Below are positions 44,043-52,751 of a stretch of DNA of 64,000 nucleotides, one piece after another. Position 1 is the stretch's first letter. Each line of letters starts with the position of its first letter. Where the stretch lies: the NCBI GenBank assembly GCA_015272395.1, contig JACYLQ010000048.1, positions 144,540 through 208,539 of the forward strand, read 5' to 3'. The stretch comes from Calothrix sp. C42_A2020_038 (GTDB taxonomy: Bacteria; Cyanobacteriota; Cyanobacteriia; Cyanobacteriales; Nostocaceae). The notes under the pieces are model-generated. The model saw only the letters and a program-made list of their open reading frames with translations, ran no database searches and had not been told where the DNA came from. The position numbers and the translations under genes were made by a program.

Positions 44043-44346
44043 GATGATAATTAAGTATAATTTATTACAGTAATTTTCAGGTGATTAAATACAGCCGAGC
44101 GGGCAAGGATGCCGACTCCACAACAATTTAATTTTAATCTACATACCTTATTTACTTAAAAACTACTGTAATATAATCTTATCAGTATAAGTATATAAGC
44201 ACCAGCAATCCTAGGGTGGGGAAACAGCGGATGTAGCAGATGTAACTGATGGTTGATTTTAAATAACTAGATTTTGTTAGTAACCAACAATTCATCCGTT
44301 GCCAATCTGGTCCATAAACTGCACAGGCGAGACCCTATGCTACAAG
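44043..44346. other. Intergenic region with GGATGCC-family half element and 47-bp repeat copy B
   Basis: Around 44096-44122 lies the right half of the dispersed repeat (GCGGGCAAGGATGCCGACTC, then CACAAC). At 44254-44300 is the second copy of the 47-bp repeat (45 of 47 identical to 23891-23937). No gene was seen. Confidence 0.75.
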
Positions 44347-45744
44347 TTAAATCGCTTCACCACCTACTACCACATCTCTAATCCTCAAACTGGGACCACC
44401 GCAACCTACTGGTAAACCATTTTGTCCACCTTTGCCACATCCTCCTGACTCATCCCAGTAAAAGTCATTACCAATACCTTCTATATCTTCTAAAGTTTGA
44501 AACACGTTGCCTGATAGTGTTACATCTTTGACTGGTTCGGCAATTTTACCGTTACGAATCATCCATGCTTCCCCTGCGCTAAATGTAAACATTTCGCCGT
44601 TGGTCATTCCACCCAACCAGTTGCGTGCATATACACCTTCTTTGATGTCGCTGAATAAATCTTCAACTGGTGTTTGACCACGTTCAATCCAAGTATTTGT
44701 CATTCGGACAATTGGCGCGTAGTGATAATTGAGACACCGTGCGTTACCTGTTGGCGCCTCGTCTAGTTTTCCAGCAGTTTCGCGCGAGTGTAATCTTCCC
44801 ACTAACACACCATCTTGAATTAATTGCGTAGTTGTAGCAGGTACACCTTCATCGTCGTAAAAATAGCTGCCTCTATGTCCTGCTGGTGCTGCACCATCAA
44901 AAATTTGTAATTCTTTATTGCCAAAACGGCGCCCAATCGTCATGATTTCCAATAAATCGGGGTTTTCATAGGCCATATCGGCTTCACTTAGATGTCCAAA
45001 AGCTTCGTGAACGAATAGACCTGTAAGTATTGGGTCGATGACAACAGTATAAGTATTACCCTTAACCGAAGGTAAAGATAAAGCATTAATTGAGCGTGTG
45101 GCAGCACTTTGAACTTGGTTATCTAAACCAGTTAAATCTTCAAAAGCTTTGCGTGAACCTGTAGTTTCGCGTCCGGTTTGCACAGTTTCACCGTCTCTTG
45201 CTGTAGCAGCGAAACGCATTTCCATATCAACCCACGACTGTTCGATTAGTGTTCCTTCACTCGTTGCGATTATTACTTTCTGAGCGCTGTCTGCATAACG
45301 TACTGAAGTTGTAGTGATGCGACTATCTACGTTTTTAAGTAGGTCTGTATAATAATCGCACAAATCCTTTTTCTGTGCTAAGGAAATATTTCGCGGGTCG
45401 GTTCCTGTTAATGGTAGGTTACACACTGCTTGCACAGGATTTACAGGCGCCAGTATAGTCTGTTCATCTCCGATTAAGAGCGCTGCCGCAATAGCTTCTT
45501 CAATTCGATCTGTAATTGTTGCCAGTTGGTTAAAACTACTTAAACCCCAGCCACCTTTATAACATGCACGTACATGCCCGCCAATTGAAATAGCTTCGCT
45601 AAGAGTCTCAACCTTATCACCGCGCAATAAAATATCCGTCCCTTCAGCTTCTTCAAGACGAATCATTAAATAATCAACGCGCGAAGAATAACGCTTAATC
45701 AAGTCAGAAAGCAAACTCTGTGCCTCTGCTAGTTTTGTCGCCAT
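44347..45744 (-). CDS. tldD: TldD/PmbA-family metalloprotease subunit TldD
   Basis: 465-aa cytoplasmic zinc protease subunit. The catalytic HExxxH is HEAFGH in LTGLFVHEAFGHLSEAD. Other family parts are LLRGDKVETLSEAISIGG near the N-terminus, GHRGSYFYDDEGVPATTTQLI, GNARCLNYHYAPIVRMTNTW and the Gly-rich end CGKGGQNGLPVGCGGPSLRI with the Cys zinc ligand. TldD works as a heterodimer with TldE/PmbA and trims unfolded peptides such as microcin precursors and CcdA. No pmbA gene is in the window; in cyanobacteria it is often adjacent or nearby, so the partner may lie elsewhere. Divergent from fni, with a spacer of 187 bp. Confidence 0.95.
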   Translation of the reverse strand: MATKLAEAQSLLSDLIKRYSSRVDYLMIRLEEAEGTDILLRGDKVETLSEAISIGGHVRACYKGGWGLSSFNQLATITDRIEEAIAAALLIGDEQTILAPVNPVQAVCNLPLTGTDPRNISLAQKKDLCDYYTDLLKNVDSRITTTSVRYADSAQKVIIATSEGTLIEQSWVDMEMRFAATARDGETVQTGRETTGSRKAFEDLTGLDNQVQSAATRSINALSLPSVKGNTYTVVIDPILTGLFVHEAFGHLSEADMAYENPDLLEIMTIGRRFGNKELQIFDGAAPAGHRGSYFYDDEGVPATTTQLIQDGVLVGRLHSRETAGKLDEAPTGNARCLNYHYAPIVRMTNTWIERGQTPVEDLFSDIKEGVYARNWLGGMTNGEMFTFSAGEAWMIRNGKIAEPVKDVTLSGNVFQTLEDIEGIGNDFYWDESGGCGKGGQNGLPVGCGGPSLRIRDVVVGGEAI

Positions 45745-45931
45745 GATGCAATAGTGTGAGGTAACTATATTATATTTAATAATAAATAGGCAAAAAAAAG
45801 AGTAAAAGTAAATTTTTAAGCCAACAGTGCTTGTAGATCTTTGCTCTCTAAAAGGAAATTGTTAGAGGCAGAATTTGATTCAATGCAAGACAATGAGAAT
45901 GCTAACCAACACTTAAACTAAGTTTATTTTT

Positions 45932-46981
45932 GTGAACGTTCCTTTAAACATCTCGGCACAAACACAATCGCGTAAAGCTGACCACATCCGTATCTGCTTA
46001 GAAGAAGATGTTCAGTTTAGAGCAACTACAAATGGATTCGAGAAGTATCGTTTCACCCACTGTTGCTTGCCAGAAATTGACTGTGATGAAATTGATATTA
46101 GCCAAAAGTTTTTGGGTAAAACGCTTAACGCACCTTTACTCATTTCCTCAATGACTGGGGGCACCGAGCAAGCTGGTGTAATCAACCGTCGCCTTGCCGA
46201 AGTAGCGCAAAACTACAAAATCGCAATGGGTGTAGGTTCACAACGTGTAGCCGTGGAAAAACCTCAAGTCAGTGAAACTTTTGCAATCCGTAAATACGCA
46301 CCTGATGCACTACTGTTTGCAAATTTAGGCGCCGTTCAATTGAACTATAAATATGGCTTAGACCAATGTCTACAAATTGTGGACATGCTCGAAGCTGATG
46401 CCCTAATTTTGCATCTCAACCCTCTGCAAGAGTTCATTCAACCGCACGGTGATAAAAACTTTAAAGGATTGCTTGACAAAATCAACTTATTATGTTCAAG
46501 GTTGAAAGTGCCAGTAATTGCCAAAGAAGTAGGTAACGGTATCTCTAACAAGATGGCACAAAAGCTAATTGCAGCTGGAATCAAAGCAATAGATGTTGCG
46601 GGTGCTGGGGGAACTTCGTGGGCAAAAGTCGAAGCTGAACGCGCTGAGACTGCAATACAGCGGCGCCTGGGGAAAACTTTTGCCGACTGGGGTTTACCAA
46701 CGGCAGAATGTATAACTAGTATCCGCGAAGTTACTCCTGATCTACCATTGATTGCATCAGGGGGATTACGCGATGGTTTGGATGTAGCCAAAGCAATTGC
46801 CTTGGGAGCAAATATTGCTGGGTTAGCAATGCCTTTCCTGCGCGCGGCAGCAGATTCAGAAGCAAGTGTTTACGATTTAGCTCTTGTTCTAATCACCGAA
46901 ATCACAACAGTGCTATTCTGTACAGGTAATAAAACCTTAGCACAACTTCAGTCATCAGGAAGTTTACAACGTTTAGCTTGA
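45932..46981 (+). CDS. fni: Type 2 isopentenyl-diphosphate delta-isomerase
   Basis: FMN- and NADPH-dependent isomerase that interconverts IPP and DMAPP, feeding carotenoid and quinone synthesis. 349 aa, GTG start at 45932. Signatures are [18 protein letters not shown] with the substrate-binding Arg/Lys, [59 protein letters not shown] and the FMN phosphate loop [21 protein letters not shown]. Cyanobacteria use this FMN enzyme in place of type 1 Idi. No isoprenoid neighbours are in the window. The stop lies just before a GC-rich structured region. Confidence 0.96.
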   Translation: MNVPLNISAQTQSRKADHIRICLEEDVQFRATTNGFEKYRFTHCCLPEIDCDEIDISQKFLGKTLNAPLLISSMTGGTEQAGVINRRLAEVAQNYKIAMGVGSQRVAVEKPQVSETFAIRKYAPDALLFANLGAVQLNYKYGLDQCLQIVDMLEADALILHLNPLQEFIQPHGDKNFKGLLDKINLLCSRLKVPVIAKEVGNGISNKMAQKLIAAGIKAIDVAGAGGTSWAKVEAERAETAIQRRLGKTFADWGLPTAECITSIREVTPDLPLIASGGLRDGLDVAKAIALGANIAGLAMPFLRAAADSEASVYDLALVLITEITTVLFCTGNKTLAQLQSSGSLQRLA

Positions 46982-47194
46982 ACAGCACTCGCGCCCCACG
47001 CCTCTCACACGAGCGCAGGGTGGGACAGACACTTCGCTCAAGTCAGCAGAGCCTTCCTGTGCAAGTGTCCTCATGAATTGCGCGTGAGTTGAGCAACTTC
47101 CCAAGCTGTTCAATTTAAGGCAGGTGATTTTAAAAATGGTACCATGACAGAGATATAAATGCAGCTATAAACCGGACTAGATGAGGGTCTACAA
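46982..47194. other. Intergenic region, GC-rich first half
   Basis: 46985-47100 is distinctly GC-rich and holds imperfect dyads (CCCCACGCC.. and GGGTGGG). No family was recognised. It is followed by an AT-rich stretch up to 47190. Confidence 0.4.
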
Positions 47195-47481
47195 ATTTTG
47201 ACACGCCAGGTAACGGCAGTTCCTTCAAGTCGGCAAAGCCGCCCAACGGACTGCCTCCTTTATGCCCTCCGGGTTCGCCAGTCCAACGGGGCGGAAACCG
47301 ACACCGCTGGCTGGACTCACCAGGGAACCTGTCCACCGCACTGGCTCTTCTGGAACGGGGGATAAAGTCTATCGCCCAGATGTAAGTCGGAGTAAGGGAG
47401 GACGTCAGAAATCCACTACTACGCTTTCTGTTGGACAGGAAGCCTAAACGCTCTCCGTCAATGAGCGTGTAGATAGTTCAC
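47195..47481 (+). mobile_element. GC-rich structured sequence, probable IS200/IS605-type end (possible omega-RNA relic)
   Basis: About 290 bp with clearly higher GC than its surroundings. Nested dyads: GGCAGTTCC...GGACTGCC enclosing CGGCAAAGCCG (47215-47253), and GCCAGTCC...GGCTGGACT (47278-47319). The right end has CGCTC...GAGCG (47451-47469) followed by TAGATAGTTCAC. The pattern of a terminal hairpin then TAGTTCAC is shared with 20228-20256 and, as I recall, with right ends of TnpB-carrying cyanobacterial elements whose omega-RNA overlaps that end. Both strands contain short open frames (47262-47447 and 47130-47336), which I take as relics or artefacts. No tnpB body remains. Confidence 0.4.
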
Positions 47482-47538
47482 AATAAGTAAAAGTAATAAT
47501 CAGAACATTCAGCTATTGGCTTTGAATATGGGATTGCA

Positions 47539-49377
47539 ATGGGTAATTTTTTCAAACAAATATTTGCTAGCCTGCTTGGGAGTTTGCTGGGGCTATTTAT
47601 ATTTAGTGGAGTCGGTGTAACGGGTCTATTGGTACTGTTATTTGCGGCAGCATCAAGCGACGTTGACCCTGTAGTCAAGGACAAGTCGTTTGTAGTATTT
47701 GACTTGTCAATGAACATTACCGATGCTCCACCCAGTTCAAGCGAGGTCTTTAGTGAAGCGTTATCAGGTTCGTCTGAGGAACGCATGACTTTGCGAAGCA
47801 TTTTAGACGCGATCGAAAAAGCGCGAACCGATAAGCGAATTGTTGGTATTTATCTTGATGCGACTAAAAGCACAAGAGTTAGTAATGTGGCTGGATTTGC
47901 TACGCTTAAGGAAATTCGACGAGCATTAGAAAAGTTCCGTGCTGCTGGCAAAAAAGTTATCGCGTATGGAATGCAGTGGAACGAACGCGAGTACTACTTG
48001 AGTTCGGTAGCTGATACTGTATTTGTAAATCCCTTGGGAGGAATGGAAGTTAATGGCTTTAGTTCGCAACCCATATTTCTCTCTGGCGCCTTACAAAAAT
48101 ATGGTGTTGGTGTACAAGTGGTAAGAGTTGGTAAGTTTAAGGGTGCGGTTGAGCCATTTTTACTCAACAAACTGAGTCCTGAAAACCGCGACCAAACACA
48201 AAAACTACTAAATGATGTGTGGAATGAATGGCGAACTACCGTAGGAAAAAGTCGTAAGATTGACCCTACTAAGTTACAGAATATTGCTGATAGTCAAGCT
48301 GTATTGGAAGCAACAGATGCCAAAAAGCTAACTTTAGTAGATAAAGTAGCTTATTATGACCAAGTTGTTAACGAACTCAAAAGTTTGACTGACGCGAAAC
48401 GCGAAGATCGGACATTTAAGCAAATTAGCCTCTCAAACTACGCCGTAACTGCACAGAGACAGCTTGATTCCGAACGCGATTCCAAAAATAAAATAGCTGT
48501 AGTTTATGCTGAGGGTGATATTGTTGATGGACAAGGTGAGAGTGGACAAATAGGTGGAACTCGTTACGCCAAAATCTTTAGCAGAATTCGCCAAGACAAA
48601 GATGTTAAAGCGGTTGTATTGCGTATTAATAGTCCTGGTGGTAGTGCGACTGCTGCCGAAGTTATCCAGCGTGAGATCAAATTAACTCGTGAAAATAATA
48701 TACCCGTTGTTGTATCAATGGGTGACATTGCTGCCTCTGGTGGTTACTGGATAGCGACTGATTCCAACCGGATTTTTGCTGAACCCAATACAATTACAGG
48801 GTCTATTGGCGTGTTTGGCTTACTGCTGAACTTCCAAAAACTTGCTAATGATAATGGTATTACTTGGGATGCAGTCAAAACTGGTAAATACGCAGATAAT
48901 CAAACACTCGCGCGTCCAAAATCACCCGAAGAGTTAGCTGTGTACCAGCGTAGCGTTGACCGAATTTATAACTTATTCCTTAATAAAGTTGCTCAAGGAC
49001 GCAAGTTACCCCAGCAAAAAGTCGCAGAAATTGCTCAAGGTCGGATATGGTCAGGTACTGCTGCTAAAGACATTGGCTTAGTCGATGAAATTGGTGGTTT
49101 AGATGCAGCTGTTGAAAGTGCTGCCGGATTAGCAAATTTAGGAGATAAGTGGAAGTTACAAGAATATCCTAGACGCGGTACCTTTGGAGAACGCTTTTTG
49201 GGTCGTGCAACTGACGAAGTACAAACAGCTTTAGGCGCCAAAGAGACAAAATCAATACCACAAAATCTATTAACTTCAGAGTTTCAAAAACTACAGCGAG
49301 AAATTCAAGTTTTACAAAATCTCAACGACCCACTCAACGTATACGCGCGCTTACCATTTAATCTCAAAATTGAGTAA
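47539..49377 (+). CDS. sppA: Signal peptide peptidase SppA (67K type)
   Basis: Membrane serine protease that degrades cleaved signal peptides; in cyanobacteria SppA has been linked to thylakoid/phycobilisome acclimation. 612 aa, the long double-domain form. An N-terminal transmembrane segment (about 15-37) anchors it. The catalytic dyad is Lys201 (GKFKGAVEPF) and Ser400 (GDIAASGGYWIA), close to the E. coli Lys209/Ser409 numbering. SPGGSATAAEVIQREI and TGSIGVFGLLLNF are further signatures. The C-terminus forms a coiled tail. It stands alone and ends before a good terminator. Confidence 0.96.
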   Translation: MGNFFKQIFASLLGSLLGLFIFSGVGVTGLLVLLFAAASSDVDPVVKDKSFVVFDLSMNITDAPPSSSEVFSEALSGSSEERMTLRSILDAIEKARTDKRIVGIYLDATKSTRVSNVAGFATLKEIRRALEKFRAAGKKVIAYGMQWNEREYYLSSVADTVFVNPLGGMEVNGFSSQPIFLSGALQKYGVGVQVVRVGKFKGAVEPFLLNKLSPENRDQTQKLLNDVWNEWRTTVGKSRKIDPTKLQNIADSQAVLEATDAKKLTLVDKVAYYDQVVNELKSLTDAKREDRTFKQISLSNYAVTAQRQLDSERDSKNKIAVVYAEGDIVDGQGESGQIGGTRYAKIFSRIRQDKDVKAVVLRINSPGGSATAAEVIQREIKLTRENNIPVVVSMGDIAASGGYWIATDSNRIFAEPNTITGSIGVFGLLLNFQKLANDNGITWDAVKTGKYADNQTLARPKSPEELAVYQRSVDRIYNLFLNKVAQGRKLPQQKVAEIAQGRIWSGTAAKDIGLVDEIGGLDAAVESAAGLANLGDKWKLQEYPRRGTFGERFLGRATDEVQTALGAKETKSIPQNLLTSEFQKLQREIQVLQNLNDPLNVYARLPFNLKIE

Positions 49378-49398
49378 TATACGTAACATTAACTCATG

Positions 49399-49429
49399 AA
49401 GGTGCTGTAATTAGCACCTTTATTTTTTT
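49399..49429 (+). terminator. Rho-independent terminator after sppA
   Basis: AAGGTGCT (49399-49406), loop GTAATT, AGCACCTT (49413-49420), then TATTTTTTTA. A classical hairpin with T-tract, 22 bp after the sppA stop. Confidence 0.9.
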
Positions 49430-49642
49430 ATAAAGAATATATAAATACTTTTTAAAAACTTTATTTTTATGTTTACGAATTTAAACAAAAAATATTTCCA
49501 ATATCTATTAGTGAAGATTGAGTCAAGATACTGTGAGTAATATTGCTTAAGTATGGTTATTACTATTAGTCTCTAATCAAAGGGTGTATCGCAATAAAAC
49601 ACAATAAATCACAACAAAATTCAACTATAAGGGAATAAAATA

Positions 49643-50359
49643 ATGCATCGCCATCTGTCCAAACTCAAGTTTGCGGCAGCAGTTTTGGTCGCGTTTGGGG
49701 CGCCCATAACTGCTGCACAGGCAGCGACGTTAACAACTGTTAGATATGAGAGTACAGTTGATGTTCAAAAAACAAATTTTGATAAATTCGTCAACTTGCC
49801 TAAGTTTGACCCTAGTTTAGGTGAATTGCAAAGAGTATTTGTACAATTAGGGTCTGAAGTTCGGGGATCAATACGATTAGAAAACCTAGATGCACAACCT
49901 GCTTATGTTACTGCTAACTTAGCTGCTGAAGTCAGCTTACTCAAACCAGATCGAAGTATTTTATTAACAACACTTCCAACTGCATCGATCGCACAGCAAT
50001 TTGCCGCAGATGATGAGGTGTTAGATTATGGTGGACTATCGGGCGCCACTTACAATAACTTATCCAATAGTAAAACAGCGTCAACTAGTTTAACGAGTGG
50101 ATTTGATTGGTTCGTAGGTTTGGATACATTAACGCTGCCAGTTACCGCAGTCGCTAAATCTGCTGGTACAGGTGCCGGAAATCTTGCCCAAATATTCAAC
50201 ACCTTAGCAGGGGCAAAAGTTGAAGTGGTTTATGAATACTACATTAAAAAACCAGAACAGCCAAAGCGGAAAGTACCAGAATCAAGCGTTCCTCTCAGCG
50301 TTGCTACAGTTGGAGTTTGTATTTTACTCAAAAGTAAGTATCGATTGATTATTGAGTGA
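49643..50359 (+). CDS. Choice-of-anchor E / PEP-CTERM-like exported protein
   Basis: 238 aa with a Sec signal peptide (FAAAVLVAFGAPITAAQAAT). The mature part has the choice-of-anchor E pattern: NLPKFDPSLGELQRVFVQLG, GSIRLENLD, then a long strand-rich region with DEVLDYGGLSGATY and DTLTLPVTA. The C-terminus has VPESSVPLSVATVGVCILL and a basic end KSKYRL. It looks like a PEP-CTERM sorting signal (VPEP, hydrophobic helix, Arg/Lys) in which the motif is altered to VPES. It is likely surface-exposed; function unknown. The PEP motif is degraded, so anchoring by the exosortase system is uncertain. Confidence 0.82.
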   Translation: MHRHLSKLKFAAAVLVAFGAPITAAQAATLTTVRYESTVDVQKTNFDKFVNLPKFDPSLGELQRVFVQLGSEVRGSIRLENLDAQPAYVTANLAAEVSLLKPDRSILLTTLPTASIAQQFAADDEVLDYGGLSGATYNNLSNSKTASTSLTSGFDWFVGLDTLTLPVTAVAKSAGTGAGNLAQIFNTLAGAKVEVVYEYYIKKPEQPKRKVPESSVPLSVATVGVCILLKSKYRLIIE

Positions 50360-50373
50360 CAGACCCCACCTCT

Positions 50374-50469
50374 AATATCATGTCCGCTAGCGTAACCATA
50401 ATAAAAACCTTGTAGAGACTTTACATGTAAAGTCTCTACGGGGGTGGGTAATTAACCGGACATGATATT
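50374..50469. repeat. Nested palindromic element (13-bp TIR around a 28-bp palindrome)
   Basis: AATATCATGTCCG (50374-50386) is perfectly inverted as CGGACATGATATT (50457-50469). Between them is a perfect 28-bp palindrome at 50412-50439 (GTAGAGACTTTACA and its complement). The 96-bp unit has no coding capacity. Its inner arms resemble the AGAGACGTG arms at 40470-40519. Confidence 0.9.
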
Positions 50470-50527
50470 TGTAACAGAGCCACACGAAAAGTGCAGAGGC
50501 GCCCGACCTTGAGCGAAGTGGGGTTAC

Positions 50528-51205
50528 TTAAAATTCGTAGATACGAAATTTTTTCCCATCAGGAGAGGTATCAACTACTTGCATTTCCATTGGCACTGCA
50601 TTACCTTGTGAATCAACTTTGATTTTTACTTGGATTGGTTGTTTTTGTCCAAGTCGAATTTGGCGCCCACGCAAAATATCTTTATTTAAATCTGATTCTA
50701 TTTGAGGAAGCTCAAATTTCTCTAACCCGTAAACTATTGAACCATAGCGATAACTTGCTCGTAGTGCAACTTGATTTTCTGGTAGTGTGGTGGGGAGTGT
50801 GCTTGTAACTCGCAGAGGTTTCCAAGTTGGAGAAGTTGATTGTTGATGTAATATTACATAAAACTTAGTTCCTTCTGCAACTGGAAAATATTGCTGATGG
50901 ATACCAGGATATTGGTTAATTAAGTGACTCCAACCAGGTAAGTTTTTTAGAGTTTCAATCCGGGAGATATTATATTCTAATGCGATGTAGTTACCGCGTA
51001 GCATGTCGTAAGGGTCTTGTGGTGTTGTTTGCAGTATAATTGTTTTACCAGTGTATTGTGTGTATAAATTTGGAGCAATTACTGCCAAAATCATTCCTGT
51101 TTGCAATATTAAAGGAAGTAGTAACCGCCAAAATGGTATCGGATACACTTGCAATATGTTGTCAAGTATATTTTGTTGAGATGAAGCGGAGTTAAAATTA
51201 GGCAT
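50528..51205 (-). CDS. GDYXXLXY-domain protein
   Basis: 225-aa protein with one N-terminal membrane helix (about 28-48, FWRLLLPLILQTGMILAVIAP). The diagnostic GDYxxLxY motif has the form PYDMLRGNYIALEYNIS, giving the family its name. FYVILHQQS and LRASYRYGSIVYGLEKFELP complete the pattern. The function of the family is unknown. Its ATG directly follows the stop of the DUF2157 gene (TAAATG), so they are translationally coupled; this pairing is the usual one in bacteria. Periplasmic location of the main domain is inferred from the N-terminal anchor. Confidence 0.9.
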   Translation of the reverse strand: MPNFNSASSQQNILDNILQVYPIPFWRLLLPLILQTGMILAVIAPNLYTQYTGKTIILQTTPQDPYDMLRGNYIALEYNISRIETLKNLPGWSHLINQYPGIHQQYFPVAEGTKFYVILHQQSTSPTWKPLRVTSTLPTTLPENQVALRASYRYGSIVYGLEKFELPQIESDLNKDILRGRQIRLGQKQPIQVKIKVDSQGNAVPMEMQVVDTSPDGKKFRIYEF

Positions 51206-52621
51206 TTATTTGTGTTTACCTTTTGCCTGTTCAAACCACATTCCTAATCCGATTACTGCAACTCCACAGGTTGTTAAAACTAAGCTGAGAAGTAACAAGT
51301 CAGTGTTGTATTCCAGCATTCGAGTCAGAATTAAGAGTCCTATAATTAATATTCCAGCCCAAAATTGACGTTTGCGCTTCTCTTGAATAGATGAACAAAT
51401 TAAGCTGATTGCCATCATTGTCAAAAGAGCATTGAAAAAAACAATTGGGGCGCCTGGTATATCGATGTTGAGATAATACCAAAATGGAATCAACCCTGCT
51501 ATCGTAATCCAACTTAAAATTATTAAATTAGTCCAGTTATTAAATATAGTGCGTATTTGATATAGCCACTGACTTACTGCTATTAAACTTAGAAGGCTAA
51601 TATCAATCACAGTAGCAATATTTAGTGATGCATTATGACTAGAATTGAGTTGTAAAAAATTTGAAGGTGGTAAAACCCAGTGCGAATGAAACCCTAGAAT
51701 GTAAAAAAGAATGCCAAAAAAGATAAAAGTGAGACCGCGTGCTAACTGTTGAAAGTAAAGTAATCGTACTTTCAATCTCAGTTTGGAAAAGAGTAAGTCA
51801 TTATAACTCCACAGCAACGTGGGTGGTAGAGTAAATGCAAATGAAGCTAGCCAAGGAAAGGCACTTGTTGGGTTAAGATATTGTAACGGCTTGATATTCA
51901 ACTGCAAGGTAATAATAAAAGCTATTGCTGTTAATACAAAAGTCGAGCGCGATTTACATAAGATGGCTAGTGGTATGAATATCAGCCACAACAACAAAGG
52001 CACGTGTTCTAATGTTGTTAATGCCCAGTTGATCTCATTACCCAAATAAGGCAGCTCGCTCAAAAATGTAAAATAACTAGTGAGTAAGAGAATTACCCCA
52101 AGTATTGCCAGCATACTTAAGCGTAAACTGTACGCCATTAGAGTTACTCCCCCACTCCACATTAACAGCAGTTCGTAATTTAAGCTATTAATGCGGAATG
52201 TTTGTACTATTAAAGATAAAATTATACCTAACAGCAGCGCGCTTAAAATCAGTAAGCTCTTTCCCAAGATAGACTTGCGTCCTTTGGGTTCTTTGCCAGA
52301 TAGGACTGTTTTGATAGACTGCTGCCACAGGTAAAATCCGATGATATTAGTCGCAAATAACAAACTGAGCAGCAGCGTAACCTTAATTTCTGGTGTTATT
52401 AGTTGCCAGTTAGCAGCAATAAAAGTAATTATACCCAGACTCACGAGTATGCTACCTAGAATCATCAAAGTAAATACGAAGCGGTATGAAGTTGCTGTCT
52501 CTAGGTTGTGAATTTGATAGCGTTGGGTAAGCTGCTGGTATTGCACATCGCTTATTATGCCAGCATCGCGCCAAAACTGTGCTTCTTTGCGTAATTTCAC
52601 GCGAAAATAATCTAGTAACAT
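51206..52621 (-). CDS. DUF2157 multi-pass membrane protein
   Basis: 471 aa. The N-terminal cytoplasmic segment has LRKEAQFWRDAGIISDVQYQQL, the conserved DUF2157 opening. About twelve hydrophobic helices follow (for example FVFTLMILGSILVSLGIITFIAA, ILLSALLLGIILSLIVQTF, LLLSLVLTTCGVAVIGLGMWF). The function is unknown; the family often accompanies GDYXXLXY proteins, as here. The gene starts with ATG at 52621 and is divergent from the RsmB-type methyltransferase gene. No metal or catalytic motif is evident. Confidence 0.92.
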   Translation of the reverse strand: MLLDYFRVKLRKEAQFWRDAGIISDVQYQQLTQRYQIHNLETATSYRFVFTLMILGSILVSLGIITFIAANWQLITPEIKVTLLLSLLFATNIIGFYLWQQSIKTVLSGKEPKGRKSILGKSLLILSALLLGIILSLIVQTFRINSLNYELLLMWSGGVTLMAYSLRLSMLAILGVILLLTSYFTFLSELPYLGNEINWALTTLEHVPLLLWLIFIPLAILCKSRSTFVLTAIAFIITLQLNIKPLQYLNPTSAFPWLASFAFTLPPTLLWSYNDLLFSKLRLKVRLLYFQQLARGLTFIFFGILFYILGFHSHWVLPPSNFLQLNSSHNASLNIATVIDISLLSLIAVSQWLYQIRTIFNNWTNLIILSWITIAGLIPFWYYLNIDIPGAPIVFFNALLTMMAISLICSSIQEKRKRQFWAGILIIGLLILTRMLEYNTDLLLLSLVLTTCGVAVIGLGMWFEQAKGKHK

Positions 52622-52751
52622 GACGGGTGAATGCGGGCAGATAGTATTTTTTAGTATGAAGCTAGGTTTGTTGATAACTTGCTGTGATGTGACAGTTTCA
52701 TTCTTGGTTTAATATTTATATATTATTACGACATTATATGCACATATTATT

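Noticed and set aside
47130..47447. Short proteins on both strands of the GC-rich block (PPRWTGEPGGHKGG on one strand, GDKVYRPDVSRSKGG on the other)
   Set aside because: Both are products of the structured repeat; no domain, poor start context.
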